DNA of 58,637 nucleotides from Phytophthora sp. 'mugwort' (Eukaryota; Oomycota; Peronosporomycetes; Peronosporales; Peronosporaceae), in contig JAUCEF010000035.1 in the NCBI GenBank assembly GCA_033558025.1, positions 1 through 58,637 of the forward strand, written 5' to 3'. The position numbers were made by a program, and so were the translations under genes. Every line of letters starts with the position of its first letter. The first letter of the stretch is position 1. Shown here piece by piece: positions 50,155 to 58,637 of this stretch. Below the pieces are notes generated by a model, which saw only the letters and a program-made list of their open reading frames with translations, had not been told where the DNA came from and made no database searches.

Positions 50155-50509
50155 ATTTTGATCTTGATGTTTTTCGAGAATAAATCCCTAATAAATCATA
50201 TTTACCACGAATTACATGATATTTTACTCCAGGTAAATCTTTTACACGACCTCCTCTAACTAATACTATTGAATGTTCTTGTAAAGTATGACCAATACCT
50301 GGAATATAAGTAATTATTGTATACCTACTAGATAGGTGTACTTTTGCTACTTTACGCATAGCAGAATTTGGTTTTTTAGGTGTTGTATTATAAACTTTTA
50401 AACAAATACCTTTACGTTGAGGACATTGTTTTAAAGCTGGACTTTTATTTCTTTTTTTTTTTTCTAAACGTTTTTGTTTTTTTAAAAATAATTGATTAAT
50501 TGTTGACAT
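50129..50509 (-). CDS. rps12: rps12, inverted copy
   Basis: Mirror of 33887-34267, identical 126-residue protein. Confidence 0.97.
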   Translation of the reverse strand: MSTINQLFLKKQKRLEKKKRNKSPALKQCPQRKGICLKVYNTTPKKPNSAMRKVAKVHLSSRYTIITYIPGIGHTLQEHSIVLVRGGRVKDLPGVKYHVIRGKYDLLGIYSRKTSRSKYGTKIRRV

Positions 50510-50525
50510 ATTATTTGTTATTTTA

Positions 50526-50600
50526 TTGAATAATAACGGACTCGAACCGCTAACATTTTCGGTGTAAACGAAATACTCTACCAATTGAGTTAATTATTCA
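50526..50600 (-). tRNA. trnV(uac): tRNA-Val (UAC), inverted copy
   Basis: Mirror of 33796-33870. Confidence 0.94.
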
Positions 50601-50601
50601 T

Positions 50602-50675
50602 TGGGCCTAAGTAGATTTGAACTACTGACTTTACACTTATCAGGCGTATACTCTAACCAACTGAGTTATAGGCCC
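50602..50675 (-). tRNA. trnI(gau): tRNA-Ile (GAU), inverted copy
   Basis: Mirror of 33721-33794. Confidence 0.95.
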
Positions 50676-50677
50676 TT

Positions 50678-50749
50678 TTGAAGTAAAAGGATTCGAACCT
50701 TTGATTTTCCGTACCAAAAACGGAGGCCTTACCACTTGGCTATACTTCA
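50678..50749 (-). tRNA. trnQ(uug): tRNA-Gln (UUG), inverted copy
   Basis: Mirror of 33647-33718. Confidence 0.93.
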
Positions 50750-50763
50750 AAATAAATAAAATA

Positions 50764-50837
50764 TATGCTTAGAAAGATTTGAACTTTCATTTTATAGATC
50801 CGCAATCTAACGCTTTATCCATTTAAGCTATAAGCAT
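50764..50837 (-). tRNA. trnR(gcg): tRNA-Arg (GCG), inverted copy
   Basis: Mirror of 33559-33632. Confidence 0.9.
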
Positions 50838-50847
50838 AAGTTTAATT

Positions 50848-51174
50848 TTAATTTTTTTTTATAATTTTAATATTTATTAATGAATTTTTAGATAAAAATT
50901 TTTTAATTAAAACTAAAAAATTTAATAAATAAAAAATATTTTTAAATTTTATATTAATTTTAGAAGTATAATTTTTATGAATAAAATGTTCACGTGATTT
51001 TTTATTTACATGGGGAGATCTTAATAATGTAAAAATTTTTTTTTTTTGTTTTGTTTGAAATACACCGGGTATTTGAATATTTTTGAATTTATTAATTTTT
51101 TTTAATTTTAATAAATTTTGTTTGAGTTGATTTATTTTTTGAAATGATTTAAAAGTTATTCTTAAAAGATACAT
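50848..51174 (-). CDS. rps10: rps10, inverted copy
   Basis: Mirror of 33222-33548, identical 108-residue protein. Confidence 0.95.
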   Translation of the reverse strand: MYLLRITFKSFQKINQLKQNLLKLKKINKFKNIQIPGVFQTKQKKKIFTLLRSPHVNKKSREHFIHKNYTSKINIKFKNIFYLLNFLVLIKKFLSKNSLINIKIIKKN

Positions 51175-51190
51175 ATTTTAATAATAAAAT

Positions 51191-51264
51191 TGTCTGGAGG
51201 TGGATTTGAACCACCGACACAAAGATTTTCAGTCTTTTACTCTAACCAACTGAGCTATCCAAAC
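51191..51264 (-). tRNA. trnF(gaa): tRNA-Phe (GAA), inverted copy
   Basis: Mirror of 33132-33205. Confidence 0.95.
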
Positions 51265-51270
51265 TAAATA

Positions 51271-52764
51271 TTATATTAATAAATATAAATAAATTTTGTT
51301 TAAATTTATTAATATAATATTAGGATAAATAAATAAAAATAAAATAAATTGAGTACTAATTAATAATATTATACTTTGACTTTTATTTATTTGTGAAATA
51401 TACATTTTTCTAAATATTTTTTCAAAATAAATAATTTTAATTATTTTTAAATAATAAAAAGAGCTTAAAACACTTATAATAATACCAAAAAATACTAAAC
51501 TAAAATAATTATTTTTAATAGCTGAAAAAAATATAAATAATTTTGAAAAAAAACCCGCTAATGGGGGTATACCAGCTAATGAAAAAATATTTATGATTAT
51601 AATAATAGCAATTAATTTATTAATAGTATATATATTTGATAAATCTGTTAAATATTTAATTGGTTTATGATTGATATTTAAAGATAAATAAGAAGTCCAT
51701 AAATTAATACTTGTTATAATATAAATTATAATATATAATAAAATAAATGGAATATTATTTAACATATTTGAAGTAAATCCTATTAATATAAAACCTACAT
51801 GACTTATTGCACTATAAGCTAATAATCTTTTGATTTTTTTTTGTTGTAATGCCGATAATGCACCGATTAACATAGATAAAAATGAAATAATATAAAAAAA
51901 AATTTCAAAGAAATATGAAATATTAAAAAAAATCTCAAAAAATAAACGAATTAAAATTCCTATAAAAGCAATTTTTGGTACAATAGCAAAAAAACTTGAA
52001 ATATTATTTGGAGCACCTTCATATACATCAGGCAACCAAAAATGAAAAGGTGTAGCACCTATTTTAAATAAAATACCAACTAAAATAAAAATTAATCCAT
52101 AAGATAAACTAATTAATATATTTATATTATCTAAAAAATTTATATTTGATAATATTAAAAAAATATTATTAAAATTTAATGAACCTGTAATAGCATAAAT
52201 TATTGAAGAACCAAATAGAATAAAACCTGAAGCAATTGATCCTAAAATAAAATATTTTAAACCAGCCTCAATTGATAATATCGATTTTTTTTGGGTGGAT
52301 GTTAATATATAAAAACTTAAACTTTGTAATTCAATTGCTAAATATAAAGTAATAAAATGATTTGCAGATACCAATAACATTAAACCCAATAATGATATTA
52401 ACATTAATATATTAATTTCATATGAATTTATTTTTTGTTGTATTAAATATTTTTGTTGTATTAAAAAACAAATAATTGTTAATAAAATTAAAATTATTTT
52501 AATAAATTGTGTAAAATTATTAATAAGTAATACACCATTTAATATGTTACTTGAAATATTTGTTATATTTAACGTTAATATTAAAAGAATTAATAATAAA
52601 TATATTATTATAGTAGTAATATTTTTAATAATCAAAATTTTTTGAGCATTTTGATTTTTTTTATAAAAAACACCAAATAATAATAAAATTAATAAAAAAG
52701 TTGTTAAAAAAAATTCGGGGATAATAATTTCAAAATTATTATTAAAAATTTCCTGAAAAAACAT
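51271..52764 (-). CDS. nad2: nad2, inverted copy
   Basis: Mirror of 31632-33125, identical 497-residue protein. Confidence 0.97.
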   Translation of the reverse strand: MFFQEIFNNNFEIIIPEFFLTTFLLILLLFGVFYKKNQNAQKILIIKNITTIIIYLLLILLILTLNITNISSNILNGVLLINNFTQFIKIILILLTIICFLIQQKYLIQQKINSYEINILMLISLLGLMLLVSANHFITLYLAIELQSLSFYILTSTQKKSILSIEAGLKYFILGSIASGFILFGSSIIYAITGSLNFNNIFLILSNINFLDNINILISLSYGLIFILVGILFKIGATPFHFWLPDVYEGAPNNISSFFAIVPKIAFIGILIRLFFEIFFNISYFFEIFFYIISFLSMLIGALSALQQKKIKRLLAYSAISHVGFILIGFTSNMLNNIPFILLYIIIYIITSINLWTSYLSLNINHKPIKYLTDLSNIYTINKLIAIIIIINIFSLAGIPPLAGFFSKLFIFFSAIKNNYFSLVFFGIIISVLSSFYYLKIIKIIYFEKIFRKMYISQINKSQSIILLISTQFILFLFIYPNIILINLNKIYLYLLI

Positions 52765-52880
52765 AATGTAATAAAAGAAATAAATATTTTAAAAATACTT
52801 ACTTACTATATATGCTATATATTTATAAAAAAATTAATTTATAAATATTATATTTTTATTAAAAAAAAAAAAAAAAAAAA

Positions 52881-54059
52881 ATGTCATTAAAAAAAATTAA
52901 AAATTTTTCTATAAATTTTGGTCCACAACATCCAGCGGCTCATGGTGTTTTACGTTTAATTTTAGAATTAAACGGTGAAGTTGTTAAAAAAGCTGATTCA
53001 CATATAGGTTTATTACATAGAGGTACAGAAAAATTAATTGAATATAAAAATTATTTACAGGCGTTACCTTATTTTGATCGTTTAGATTATGTATCTATGA
53101 TGTGTCAAGAACATGCATATGTTTTGGCTATTGAAAAATTATTAAATTGTGATATACCTTTACGAGCACAATATATAAGAGTTTTATTTTCAGAAATAAC
53201 ACGTATCTTAAATCATTTATTAGCTGTATGTTGTCATGCTTTAGATGTAGGAGCTATGACACCTTATTTTTGGGGATTTGAAGAACGTGAGAAATTAATG
53301 GAATTTTATGAACGTGTTTCTGGTGCACGTATGCATGCAGCTTATTTTAGACCTGGAGGTGTTAATCAAGATTTGCCTAAAGGTTTGTTAAATGATATAT
53401 ATATTTTTTGTGAACAATTTAATACCCGTTTAGATGAAATTGAAGAAATGTTAACTAATAATAGAATTTGGAAACAAAGATTAGTAGATATTGGTATTAT
53501 ATCTGCTAAAGATGCTTTAAATTTTGGTTTTAGTGGTGTTATGTTACGTGGATCAGGTATTTCATGGGATTTACGTAAAACACAACCTTATGAAATTTAT
53601 GATCAATTAAAATTTGATATACCTGTAGGTACAAATGGCGATTGTTATGATCGTTATTTAATTAGAATAGAAGAAATGCGACAATCAATTCGAATTATTT
53701 TGCAAGTACTTAATAAAATTCCCCAAGGTCCTATTAAATTAGATGATAAAAAAATTACAAATCCAAATAGAATTCAAATTAAAAATTCTATGGAGTCTTT
53801 AATTCATCATTTTAAATATTATTCAGAAAATATTTGTGTAAATGCTGGTGAAACTTATACAGTTATTGAGGCACCTAAAGGTGAGTATGGTGTTTATTTA
53901 GTAGCAGATGGTACAAATAAACCCTACAGATGTAAAATTAAATCACCAGGATTTTTACATTTACAAGCATTAGATTTTATAGCTAAAAATCATATGATTG
54001 CTGATGTTGTTACAATTATTGGTACTTTAGATGTTGTTTTTGGTGAAATTGATCGTTAA
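52881..54059 (+). CDS. nad7: nad7, inverted copy
   Basis: Mirror of 30337-31515, again preceded directly by the long A run. Confidence 0.98.
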   Translation: MSLKKIKNFSINFGPQHPAAHGVLRLILELNGEVVKKADSHIGLLHRGTEKLIEYKNYLQALPYFDRLDYVSMMCQEHAYVLAIEKLLNCDIPLRAQYIRVLFSEITRILNHLLAVCCHALDVGAMTPYFWGFEEREKLMEFYERVSGARMHAAYFRPGGVNQDLPKGLLNDIYIFCEQFNTRLDEIEEMLTNNRIWKQRLVDIGIISAKDALNFGFSGVMLRGSGISWDLRKTQPYEIYDQLKFDIPVGTNGDCYDRYLIRIEEMRQSIRIILQVLNKIPQGPIKLDDKKITNPNRIQIKNSMESLIHHFKYYSENICVNAGETYTVIEAPKGEYGVYLVADGTNKPYRCKIKSPGFLHLQALDFIAKNHMIADVVTIIGTLDVVFGEIDR

Positions 54060-54097
54060 TATTAATTATTAGAATAAAATTTTATTTTCAATAAATT

Positions 54098-54517
54098 ATG
54101 CAAAAAAAAAAATTTAAAAAGTATAAATTAAATCAATTACAAAAAATTAAACAAACTTATAAATATATATATATATTTCGTTATAATGATTTAAATATTA
54201 ATGAAATAATATCTTTAAAAAAAAAAATTAAAAAATTTGATTATAAATCTTTAATATTAAATCAAAATTTAATTATTGATATTTTTTTAAAATTAAAAGG
54301 ACAAGGTTCTATTTTAATAATTTATGGAAATAATGAATTAAATTTAATAAGGGATTTATATAATTTTAAAAAACTTGAATTAATTTATTTGAGTATTCAA
54401 AATAATATTTATTCTAATTTAAAAGTAAAACAAATATTATCTAAAAACTATCCACCTTTAAATAATTTAATTGTTCAATCATTTTTAAATTTTATATATT
54501 ATTTAAGAAAAATTTAA
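54098..54517 (+). CDS. rpl10: rpl10-like, inverted copy
   Basis: Mirror of 29879-30298, identical 139-residue protein; the same uncertainty of assignment applies. Confidence 0.7.
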   Translation: MQKKKFKKYKLNQLQKIKQTYKYIYIFRYNDLNINEIISLKKKIKKFDYKSLILNQNLIIDIFLKLKGQGSILIIYGNNELNLIRDLYNFKKLELIYLSIQNNIYSNLKVKQILSKNYPPLNNLIVQSFLNFIYYLRKI

Positions 54518-54520
54518 AAA

Positions 54521-54594
54521 GGCGATTATAACTTAAAGGTAGAGTGTTAGATTGTGGGTCTAAGTGTTATGGGTTCAAGTCCCATTTTTCGCCC
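54521..54594 (+). tRNA. trnH(gug): tRNA-His (GUG), inverted copy
   Basis: Mirror of 29802-29875. Confidence 0.9.
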
Positions 54595-54615
54595 ATTTTT
54601 AAATTAAATTTTTTT

Positions 54616-56091
54616 ATGTTTAATAAGTTTATATTAATTTTTTTACTTATTTTACCATTAATTACGGTTATTATATTAGCTTTTTCGAAAAATGAAAAAT
54701 TTATAAAAAATTTTAGTATTTTTATGTCTTTTTTCATTTTTTTAATGTCATTACCTTTATGGATTTTATTTGATAAATCAACTTCTAATTTTCAATATTT
54801 ATTTAAAATAGAATGGATTAGTCAATTTAATATTAATTTTTATTTAGGTATTGATGGTATTTCATTATTTTTTATAATTTTAACAACATTTTTGATTCCA
54901 ATCTGTATGTTAATTAGTTATGAAATGATTAATAAAAATATAAAAGAATATTTTATTTTATATTTTATTTTAGAATTTTGTTTAATCATTTCATTTAGTA
55001 TATTAGATGTACTTATTTTTTATATTTTCTTTGAAAGTGTATTAATTCCTATGTTTTTAATTATAGGTATTTGGGGTTCAAGAGAACGTAAAATTAAAGC
55101 TTCATATTTGTTTTTTATGTATACATTAGCAGGTTCATTATTTATGTTTATTGCCATTATTCATTTATTTTTAACTGTGGGTACAACTGATTATCAAATA
55201 TTATATTATAGTAATTTTAATTTTTCATATGAAAAATTTTATTTCTTAGCTTTTTTTTTATCATTTGCTGTTAAAGTTCCAATGTTACCTTTTCATGTTT
55301 GGTTACCGGAAGCACATGTTGAAGCACCTACCGCAGGTTCTGTACTATTAGCTGGTATTTTATTAAAATTAGGATCATACGGTATGATTAGGTTTTTAGT
55401 TCCTTTATTTCCTAAAGCTGCATTATATTTTACACCGTATATTTTAGTTTTATGTTTAATATCTGTTATTTATGCGTCATTAACAGCTATACGACAAACA
55501 GATTTGAAACGTATTATTGCTTATGCATCAGTTGCTCATATGAATTTTATAATATTGGGTATTTTTTCTTTAACTATTCAAGGATTAGAAGGTAGTATTA
55601 TTCAAATGATTAGTCATGGTTTAGTATCGAGTGGTTTATTTTTTTCAATTGGATGTTTATATGATCGATATCATACAAGATTTATTAATTATTATGGTGG
55701 TTTAGCACATACAATGCCTTTATTTTGTATTGCATTATTTATTTATGTATTAGCAAATATGTCTATTCCAGGTTCAAGTAGTTTTGTGGGTGAAATTCTT
55801 ATTTTAACTGGAGTTTTTGAAGATAATACTACAACAGCTGTTTTTGCGACAATTGGTATGTTTTTGGGTGGGGTATATTCTTTATTATTTTATAATCGAA
55901 TTTGTTATGGTAATATTCAAAATATTTATTTAAAAATTTATTATGATTTAACTTATCGTGAATTTTTAATTCATTTAATATTAATTATAAATATCTTTTT
56001 ATTAGGTTTATATCCTAAAATTTTTGAAAGTTGTATGCATGAAAGTGTTTCAAAAATTTTAATACATATTGATTTTTCTTATTTTTATTAA
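54616..56091 (+). CDS. nad4: nad4, inverted copy
   Basis: Mirror of 28305-29780, identical 491-residue protein. Confidence 0.97.
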   Translation: MFNKFILIFLLILPLITVIILAFSKNEKFIKNFSIFMSFFIFLMSLPLWILFDKSTSNFQYLFKIEWISQFNINFYLGIDGISLFFIILTTFLIPICMLISYEMINKNIKEYFILYFILEFCLIISFSILDVLIFYIFFESVLIPMFLIIGIWGSRERKIKASYLFFMYTLAGSLFMFIAIIHLFLTVGTTDYQILYYSNFNFSYEKFYFLAFFLSFAVKVPMLPFHVWLPEAHVEAPTAGSVLLAGILLKLGSYGMIRFLVPLFPKAALYFTPYILVLCLISVIYASLTAIRQTDLKRIIAYASVAHMNFIILGIFSLTIQGLEGSIIQMISHGLVSSGLFFSIGCLYDRYHTRFINYYGGLAHTMPLFCIALFIYVLANMSIPGSSSFVGEILILTGVFEDNTTTAVFATIGMFLGGVYSLLFYNRICYGNIQNIYLKIYYDLTYREFLIHLILIINIFLLGLYPKIFESCMHESVSKILIHIDFSYFY

Positions 56092-56115
56092 ACAAAATTT
56101 TTTGTTTAATAAAAA

Positions 56116-56187
56116 GCCCTTTTAGTCTAATGGTTAGGACATTACCTTTTCACGGTAAAAATACGAGTTCAATTCTCGTAAAGGGTA
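56116..56187 (+). tRNA. trnE(uuc): tRNA-Glu (UUC), inverted copy
   Basis: Mirror of 28209-28280. Confidence 0.94.
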
Positions 56188-56266
56188 TAAAAAATATATA
56201 TTTGATATATTTTGGTAATTATAATAATTTATAATTATTAAATAATATGATAATTTAATAACCTCT

Positions 56267-57796
56267 ATGGCTATTGAATTATCATATATACTGGAATCAA
56301 ATATTAAAAAATATAAAGATGAAAAAAGTTTACAAGAAACAGGTATTGTTCTTTCAATGAGTGATGGTATTGCAAGATGTTATGGTTTAACTAAAATTCA
56401 AGCAGGTGAAATGGTTGAATTTAATAATGGTAATATTAAAGGAATGGCTTTAAATTTAGAACCTGATGTTGTTGGTGTTGTTGTTTTTAGTAATGATAGA
56501 GAAATTCAAGAAGGTAATTTTGTACGAAGAACTGGATCTATTGTTAGTGTACCTGTAGGACCTGAAGTATTAGGTAGAGTAGTTGATGCTTTAGGACAAC
56601 CCATTGATGGTAAAGGTCAAATTAACAGTAAATTAGAAAGTAGAGTTGAAGTTAAAGCTCCAGGTATTATGCCTAGAGAAAGTGTTAAACAACCTGTACA
56701 AACAGGTTTAAAAGCTGTAGATAGTTTAATTCCTATTGGTCGTGGTCAAAGGGAATTAATTATTGGTGATAGACAAACAGGTAAAACATCTATTGCTATT
56801 GATACTATAATTAATCAAAGAGAACCTCATTTAAAAAAAGATATAAATAATCAATTATATTGTATTTATGTAGGTGTTGGTCAAAAAAGATCAACAATTG
56901 CTGAATTAACAAAAACTTTAGAAGAAAAAAATGCAATGTTTTTTTCTGTTATTGTAGCGGCTACTGCTTCAGATTCAGCACCCTTACAATATTTAGCTCC
57001 ATATACTGGTTGTGCTTTAGGTGAATATTTTAGAGATAATGGTAAACATGCTGTTATTTTCTATGATGATTTATCAAAACAAGCGGTAGCTTATAGACAA
57101 ATGTCTTTATTATTAAGAAGACCTCCAGGTAGAGAAGCTTATCCTGGAGATGTTTTTTATTTACACTCTCGTTTATTAGAAAGAGCTGCTAAAATGAATA
57201 AAAAAATTGGTGGTGGTTCATTAACCGCATTACCTATTATTGAAACACAAGCTGGAGATGTTTCTGCTTATATTCCAACAAATGTTATTTCAATTACTGA
57301 TGGACAAATTTTTTTAGAAACAGAATTATTTAATGAAGGTCAAAGACCTGCAATTAGTGTTGGATTATCTGTAAGTCGTGTTGGTTCTTCTGCACAAATT
57401 AAAGCTATGAAACAAATTGCTGGTACAATGAAATTAGAATTAGCACAATTTAGAGAAGTACAAGCATTTGCTCAATTTGGTTCTGATTTAGATGCTACAA
57501 CTCAACAACAATTAAATAGAGGGATTAGATTAACAGAAATGTTAAAACAAGGTTTAAATATACCGTTATCTGTTGAAAATCAAATTGTAATTATTTATTT
57601 AGGTGTACGTGGTTTCTTAGATAAAATTGCTGTTGATAAAATTTCAAGTTTTGAAATTAGTTGGTTAAATTTTATAAAAAATAATCATTTTAATATTTTA
57701 GAAGAAATCTTAAATAAAAAAGAAATATCTAAAGAATTAGAAAAAAAACTTAATATTTTAGCAACAAATTTTACTAATAATTTTATTACAAAATAA
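56267..57796 (+). CDS. atp1: atp1, inverted copy
   Basis: Mirror of 26600-28129, identical 509-residue protein with its 3' hairpin. Confidence 0.98.
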   Translation: MAIELSYILESNIKKYKDEKSLQETGIVLSMSDGIARCYGLTKIQAGEMVEFNNGNIKGMALNLEPDVVGVVVFSNDREIQEGNFVRRTGSIVSVPVGPEVLGRVVDALGQPIDGKGQINSKLESRVEVKAPGIMPRESVKQPVQTGLKAVDSLIPIGRGQRELIIGDRQTGKTSIAIDTIINQREPHLKKDINNQLYCIYVGVGQKRSTIAELTKTLEEKNAMFFSVIVAATASDSAPLQYLAPYTGCALGEYFRDNGKHAVIFYDDLSKQAVAYRQMSLLLRRPPGREAYPGDVFYLHSRLLERAAKMNKKIGGGSLTALPIIETQAGDVSAYIPTNVISITDGQIFLETELFNEGQRPAISVGLSVSRVGSSAQIKAMKQIAGTMKLELAQFREVQAFAQFGSDLDATTQQQLNRGIRLTEMLKQGLNIPLSVENQIVIIYLGVRGFLDKIAVDKISSFEISWLNFIKNNHFNILEEILNKKEISKELEKKLNILATNFTNNFITK

Positions 57797-57929
57797 TATA
57801 ATTATTTTTTTATTAATAAAAAATAATTATAATATTTTGTAAATAAAACATAACAGATAAAAATTAATTATTTTCTATATAGAAAATAATTTTAAATATT
57901 ATTCTAATATTAATTTTTTAAAAAATATT

Positions 57930-57941
57930 TATTCTTTAAGA
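57930..57941 (+). promoter_or_regulatory. TATTCTTTAAGA motif, inverted copy before nad5
   Basis: Mirror of 26455-26466, 59 bases before the partial nad5. Confidence 0.5.
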
Positions 57942-58000
57942 AGAATTATTTTAAAATTATTATTATATTTTTAAATAATTTAAATTTATTTTATTCTATT

Positions 58001-58637
58001 ATGTTATTATTAACTTTAATTTTTTTACCTTTTTTAGGTTCAGTAGCTTCTGGATTATTTGGTTTTTATATTGGCCGTAAAGGTTCTGTATTTATAACCA
58101 CATTAACAACTTTTTTAAGTTGTCTTTTTTCATTTATTATTATATATAATTCAATTACAAATGAATATGAGTATATTATTTATATTTCAAATTGGATTAA
58201 TAGTGGTTTATTTAATTGTAATTGGTGTTTTTTATTTGATAGTTTAACTATGATAATGTTAATTGTTGTAACAAGTATTTCAACTTTAGTTCATTTATAT
58301 TCTTCTAAATATATGGATCATGATCCACATTTATCTAGATTTATGTCATATTTATCACTATTTACTTTTTTTATGATTATATTAGTTACAGGTGATAATT
58401 TTATGCAAATGTTTGTTGGATGGGAAGGTGTTGGTTTTTGTTCATATTTATTAATTAATTTTTGGTTTACACGTTTACAAGCGAATAAAGCAGCTATAAA
58501 AGCTATGTTAGTTAATCGAATTAGTGATTTAATCTTATTATTAGGTGTATTAACTGTTTTTTATAATATTAGAACTATTGAATATTTTAGTACATTTGCA
58601 GCAATTTCTATTGTTAAAGATTTTAAATTTATTTTTT
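58001..58637 (+). CDS. nad5: nad5, inverted copy, cut by the window edge
   Basis: Mirror of the first ~212 codons of nad5 (24401-26395). It is incomplete only because the sequence ends at 58637; nothing in the sequence marks a repeat boundary here. Confidence 0.95.
   Translation, partial: MLLLTLIFLPFLGSVASGLFGFYIGRKGSVFITTLTTFLSCLFSFIIIYNSITNEYEYIIYISNWINSGLFNCNWCFLFDSLTMIMLIVVTSISTLVHLYSSKYMDHDPHLSRFMSYLSLFTFFMIILVTGDNFMQMFVGWEGVGFCSYLLINFWFTRLQANKAAIKAMLVNRISDLILLLGVLTVFYNIRTIEYFSTFAAISIVKDFKFIF

Overview
The window is mitochondrial DNA: very A+T-rich, tightly packed, with a full respiratory-chain set (nad1-7, 4L, 9, 11; cob; cox1-3; atp1, 6, 8, 9), both rRNAs, 25 different tRNAs and a large bacterial-style ribosomal-protein set. 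The standard code fits: TGG encodes Trp, and the only TGA used as a normal terminator is that of nad11. The gene content (nad11, atp1, tatC, rpl31 and long S10/spc-type ribosomal runs), the rrnS-trnW-cox2-cox1 order and the absence of any trnT point to a stramenopile (heterokont), perhaps a heterotrophic one near oomycetes or hyphochytrids. That placement is inference; no species is claimed.

Layout. 1-3620 (minus) holds nad4L, nad1, intact nad11 and two trnL. 3662-4363 (plus) is tatC, and 4375-5603 holds rpl31, trnC, trnS, rps11 and rps13. 5632-12423 (plus) is the ribosomal-protein run rpl2-rps19-rps3-rpl16, an rps1-like ORF, atp8, rps14-rps8-rpl6-rps2-rps4 and a repeat-rich ORF. 12453-19302 holds rrnL, tRNAs, rpl14, rpl5, orf176 and rrnS. 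19995-23128 is cox2, a 32-codon TatA-like ORF, cox1 and orf137. 23540-31515 (minus) is trnR, nad6, nad5, atp1, trnE, nad4, trnH, rpl10 and nad7. 31632-42164 (plus) is nad2, tRNAs, rps10, rps12, rps7, cox3, atp6, nad3, atp9, nad9, cob, a 5'-truncated nad11, nad1 and nad4L.

At about 42.2 kb the sequence turns back on itself: 42234-58637 is the reverse complement of 25759-42162. The window is therefore one ~42.2 kb unit plus a 16.4 kb inverted second copy of its right half, running off the window inside nad5. The two ends of the unit share a ~2.9 kb repeat (nad4L-nad1-nad11 3' part) in inverted orientation. The turn-around point and the window start both carry ~67-bp units derived from the 3' end of nad4L. 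This suits a linear mitochondrial chromosome with terminal inverted repeats, seen as a right-end-to-right-end fused dimer; a circular map with a large inverted repeat or a palindromic assembly artefact remains possible.

Other points of note: a possible mitochondrial tatA next to a tatC-bearing genome; what looks like the C-terminal module of Rps4 placed in a separate repeat-rich ORF; frame breaks in rps11 and rpl5; a shared 12-mer upstream of cox2, nad5 and atp9 that could be a promoter or processing element; and two single-pass membrane ORFs of unknown function. Coordinates of rRNA ends are approximate, and tRNA ends come from hand folding.
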